A stretch of 64,000 nucleotides of DNA, from assembly GCF_004965515.1 (NCBI RefSeq), contig NZ_SSHH01000004.1, forward strand, positions 62,001 to 126,000, given 5' to 3'. This document shows, in pieces, positions 61,920 to 64,000 of the stretch. A program made the position numbers and the translations under genes. Every line of letters starts with the position of its first letter. Positions within the stretch are counted from its first letter, which is position 1. This DNA is from Alteraurantiacibacter aquimixticola (GTDB taxonomy: Bacteria > Pseudomonadota > Alphaproteobacteria > Sphingomonadales > Sphingomonadaceae). The notes under the pieces were generated by a model. It was not told the DNA's origin, searched no databases, and was given only the letters and a program-made list of their open reading frames with translations.

Positions 61920-62954
61920 TCACTCCCCGGTCAGCGGCCGCGCCATCACGTCGAGGTGCTGCGCGAAGAAGGGCATCACATGGGTGCGGATACGTTCGCG
62001 AATGCGGTTGCCGTGATCGCCTTCGTAAAGCTCGAACTCATAGTCGACGCCAAAGCGGTCGAGCTCCGCCATGAAGGCGCGATTGCCTTCGAGCAGGAAG
62101 TCCGCATCGCCGATATCGATCGCGAAGCCTTCCAGCGATTCCAGTGCGGGGAGGTATTGCGGAAGCAGCACCATCGGCGAATTGGCGGCCATGCGATAAA
62201 CCACCAGCGGGTCCATCGTGCCGTCCTCGCGAAGGCCGGTGTCGACCTTCAGAAAGTTGTCGGCGGTGGGATCGGGCGACCAGGTCGCCAGCGTGGAGAC
62301 ATTTGCCAGCGTGCCGAAATCGGCATTGGCAACATCCTCCTCGCTCATTTGCTCGATCGCGGCGGCCTGCCCTGCCGTGACCGGCTGCGGCGGCAGGCAG
62401 CAGGCGCTCATCATGTAGATGCTGGAGAAGACATCCGGATGCTTCATCGCCACGCGAATGGTGCCGTAACCGCCCATGGAATGGCCGGCCAGGCCACGGC
62501 TCTCGCGCGCCGCGATAGTGCGGAAATTGGCATCGACCCAGCCCACCAGGTCGCGCGCCACCATATTCTCGTAATCGCCCACGGTCGGACCGCTGGAGTA
62601 GAAACCGCCGCGCTGCTTCGAAAAGCCATCGGGCATGACCATGATGAAATCGTCGCCCACCTCGGAGGCCGCCTGCACCGCTTCCTGGATCTGGAAGCCT
62701 TCCTGCTGCGCTTCGACCGGCGCCCAGTAGCCGTGCAGGTAATAGACCACCGGATAGCGGTGATCGGTATTCTCGTCATAGCCTGGCGGGGTCACGACAT
62801 AGACCTTGCGATTGGCATCATTGCCTTCGAGGTTCCCCTCGACCGACGGCGAATGGAACGTCATCAGTTCGATCCGCGCCTCTTCCTGCGCGAAGGCGGG
62901 TGCGGCGACCAGCAGGCTGGCCGCGCCCAGCGCGGCGGTGAGCGATTTCAGCAT
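61920..62954 (-). CDS. secreted esterase (tandem paralog)
   Basis: 344 aa with signal peptide (MLKSLTAALGAASLLVAAPA, then FAQEE). Same layout as the downstream gene: EGNLEGNDANRKVYVVTPP, HRYPVVYYLHGY, elbow GHSMGGYGTIRVA, and ELYEGDHGNRI at the C-terminus. The pair arose by tandem duplication, and both carry two adjacent cysteines after the nucleophile (SACC). Confidence 0.88.
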   Translation of the reverse strand: MLKSLTAALGAASLLVAAPAFAQEEARIELMTFHSPSVEGNLEGNDANRKVYVVTPPGYDENTDHRYPVVYYLHGYWAPVEAQQEGFQIQEAVQAASEVGDDFIMVMPDGFSKQRGGFYSSGPTVGDYENMVARDLVGWVDANFRTIAARESRGLAGHSMGGYGTIRVAMKHPDVFSSIYMMSACCLPPQPVTAGQAAAIEQMSEEDVANADFGTLANVSTLATWSPDPTADNFLKVDTGLREDGTMDPLVVYRMAANSPMVLLPQYLPALESLEGFAIDIGDADFLLEGNRAFMAELDRFGVDYEFELYEGDHGNRIRERIRTHVMPFFAQHLDVMARPLTGE

Positions 62955-63163
62955 AGTTCTCCCCTCTTGCAGCCATGGGCCGGAATCGCCTGAGCGGCCG
63001 GCCGATCGGCATGGGCGCGACTGTCATGGCTTGCCGTGCCAATGTCCAGCATCTTTGCGTGTCGCGCGAGCACCAAAGCGCAGGCTTCACCCGCCCAAGC
63101 CGTTGTATACTGGCATCTCTGCCCCGCCTGCCCTAAGATCGCGGCAGGACGGTCCCCCAGACG

Positions 63164-64000
63164 ATGCTCGATTCCCACCCCCAAGCGGCCATGCGCGAAC
63201 CGGCGCCCGAGTACACGGGTGACGAGGCACGCCTGCGCGTGTTGCGGGAATTCGAGGCCGAGGCGCTGGAGGACGATCCCGAACTGCAGGCGATCGTCAA
63301 TTTCGCCGCGCAGCTGTGCAATGCGCCGGTTTCGGTAGTCTCGCTGGTCGAAGGGGAGCGGCAGTTCTTCATCGCCCGCACGGGCCTGGAGGAGCGTGAG
63401 ACACCGCGCGAGATCTCCTTCTGCACCCATGCGCTGGGCCAGGCCGACATGCTGGAAGTGCCCGACGCCACCAGCGATTCGCGCTTTGCGGACAATCCGC
63501 TGGTCACCGGCGACCCGGGCATACGCTATTATGCCGGCCAGCCGCTCGTCTCCGATGAAGGCGCCCCGCTCGGCACGCTGTGCGTGATCGACACCAAGGC
63601 GCATGCGCAGCCGCTCACCGCATTCCAGCGCGAGGGGCTGGCCGTACTGGCGCAGGCCGCCATGCGCCGCATGTCCGCCCGGCGCGAGGAACGCGCCGCC
63701 AGCCGCGAGATCGCCCGCAGCGAGGAACGCTTCCGGGCACTGGCCGATTCCATGCCCGACATGGCCTTTTCCGCGAACCACGAAGGCAAGTTCGATTACT
63801 TCAATGAGCGGTGGAAGGAGTTCACCGGCTTCGGCACCTTCGACGAAGAGGCGGGAAAGCGGGTCCTCCATCCCGATGAATACGATGCCATCATGGAACG
63901 CTGGGGCAAGGCGGTCGCCAATGGCGAGCCATACGAACAGGAAAACCGCCTGCGCCGCGCCGATGGCGAATGGCGCTGGATGCTGATCCGCGCCCTGCCT
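63164..64000 (+). CDS. GAF-PAS sensor protein (3' end outside window)
   Basis: 279 residues visible; the frame is open to the window's right edge. Residues ~20-165 form a GAF domain (NFAAQLCNAPVSVVSLVEGE, REISFCTHALGQADMLEVPD, GTLCVIDTKAHAQPLT). Residues ~180-279 begin a PAS domain (FRALADSMPDMAFSANHEGK, FTGFGTFDEEAGKRVLHPDE, RRADGEWRWMLIRALP). The missing part is probably a histidine kinase or diguanylate cyclase output; this cannot be decided here. An ATG at 63194 is an alternative start. Confidence 0.85.
   Translation, partial: MLDSHPQAAMREPAPEYTGDEARLRVLREFEAEALEDDPELQAIVNFAAQLCNAPVSVVSLVEGERQFFIARTGLEERETPREISFCTHALGQADMLEVPDATSDSRFADNPLVTGDPGIRYYAGQPLVSDEGAPLGTLCVIDTKAHAQPLTAFQREGLAVLAQAAMRRMSARREERAASREIARSEERFRALADSMPDMAFSANHEGKFDYFNERWKEFTGFGTFDEEAGKRVLHPDEYDAIMERWGKAVANGEPYEQENRLRRADGEWRWMLIRALP

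Overview
The window looks like an alphaproteobacterial chromosome, most likely Sphingomonadales and close to Erythrobacteraceae. The evidence is high GC with GC-rich third positions, a GapR (DUF2312) gene, DUF1244, UrcA-family secreted proteins, CnoX-type thioredoxin-TPR, and very short or 4-base overlaps between genes. This assignment is an inference from gene content; no 16S rRNA is present.

Layout. 1-8208 is core chromosome: glycerophosphodiesterase, DCC, YffB and ABM proteins in one minus-strand run, then ruvC, yebC, a CPBP protease, a YbjQ protein, a lone HEPN-like gene, gapR, DUF1244, pyruvate kinase and an SDR. 8209-23437 is an integrated genomic island. Its ends are identical 51-bp direct repeats that copy the 3' part of a tRNA-Gly(GCC) gene, and the intact tRNA lies at the right end (23393-23467, minus). 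23468-64000 is core chromosome again: cnoX, a LON-substrate-binding protein, MarC, argB, ppk2, alpha-carbonic anhydrase with nhaA, both class Ia ribonucleotide reductase genes about 4 kb apart, a ynb-like phospholipid operon, nadB, guaA, an UrcA-family cluster, a hybrid histidine kinase with its single-domain regulator, gyrB, an AI-2E transporter, two tandem secreted esterases, and a GAF-PAS sensor cut by the window end.

The island holds a tyrosine integrase, an AlpA-type regulator, a 983-aa primase/helicase-like protein with a probable Fe-S cysteine cluster, a zinc-ribbon microprotein, a serine recombinase beside nested palindromes, and a coupled pair made of a ribosomal L7/L12-like protein and a coiled-coil protein. 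It continues with two proteins built from a repeated 'AGLPV' module, two unknown genes, a small-terminase-like gene, a large terminase split into ATPase and nuclease genes, and an ImmA/ImmR switch. It ends with a three-gene CBASS antiphage operon (patatin effector, CD-NTase, E2-like protein). There are no capsid, portal or tail genes. The element therefore resembles a phage satellite or packaging-capable mobile island that carries an abortive-infection system. The most unusual parts are the L7/L12 paralog operon, the split terminase without structural genes, and the AGLPV-repeat proteins.

Other points of note are a decayed second copy of the gyrB 3' end just after gyrB, shared TTGCAA/GCAATTGC-type motifs before the UrcA-family genes, an FNR/FixK-like box before a 50-aa gene, a perfect hairpin that covers a ribosome binding site, and two HEPN-motif genes outside the island.
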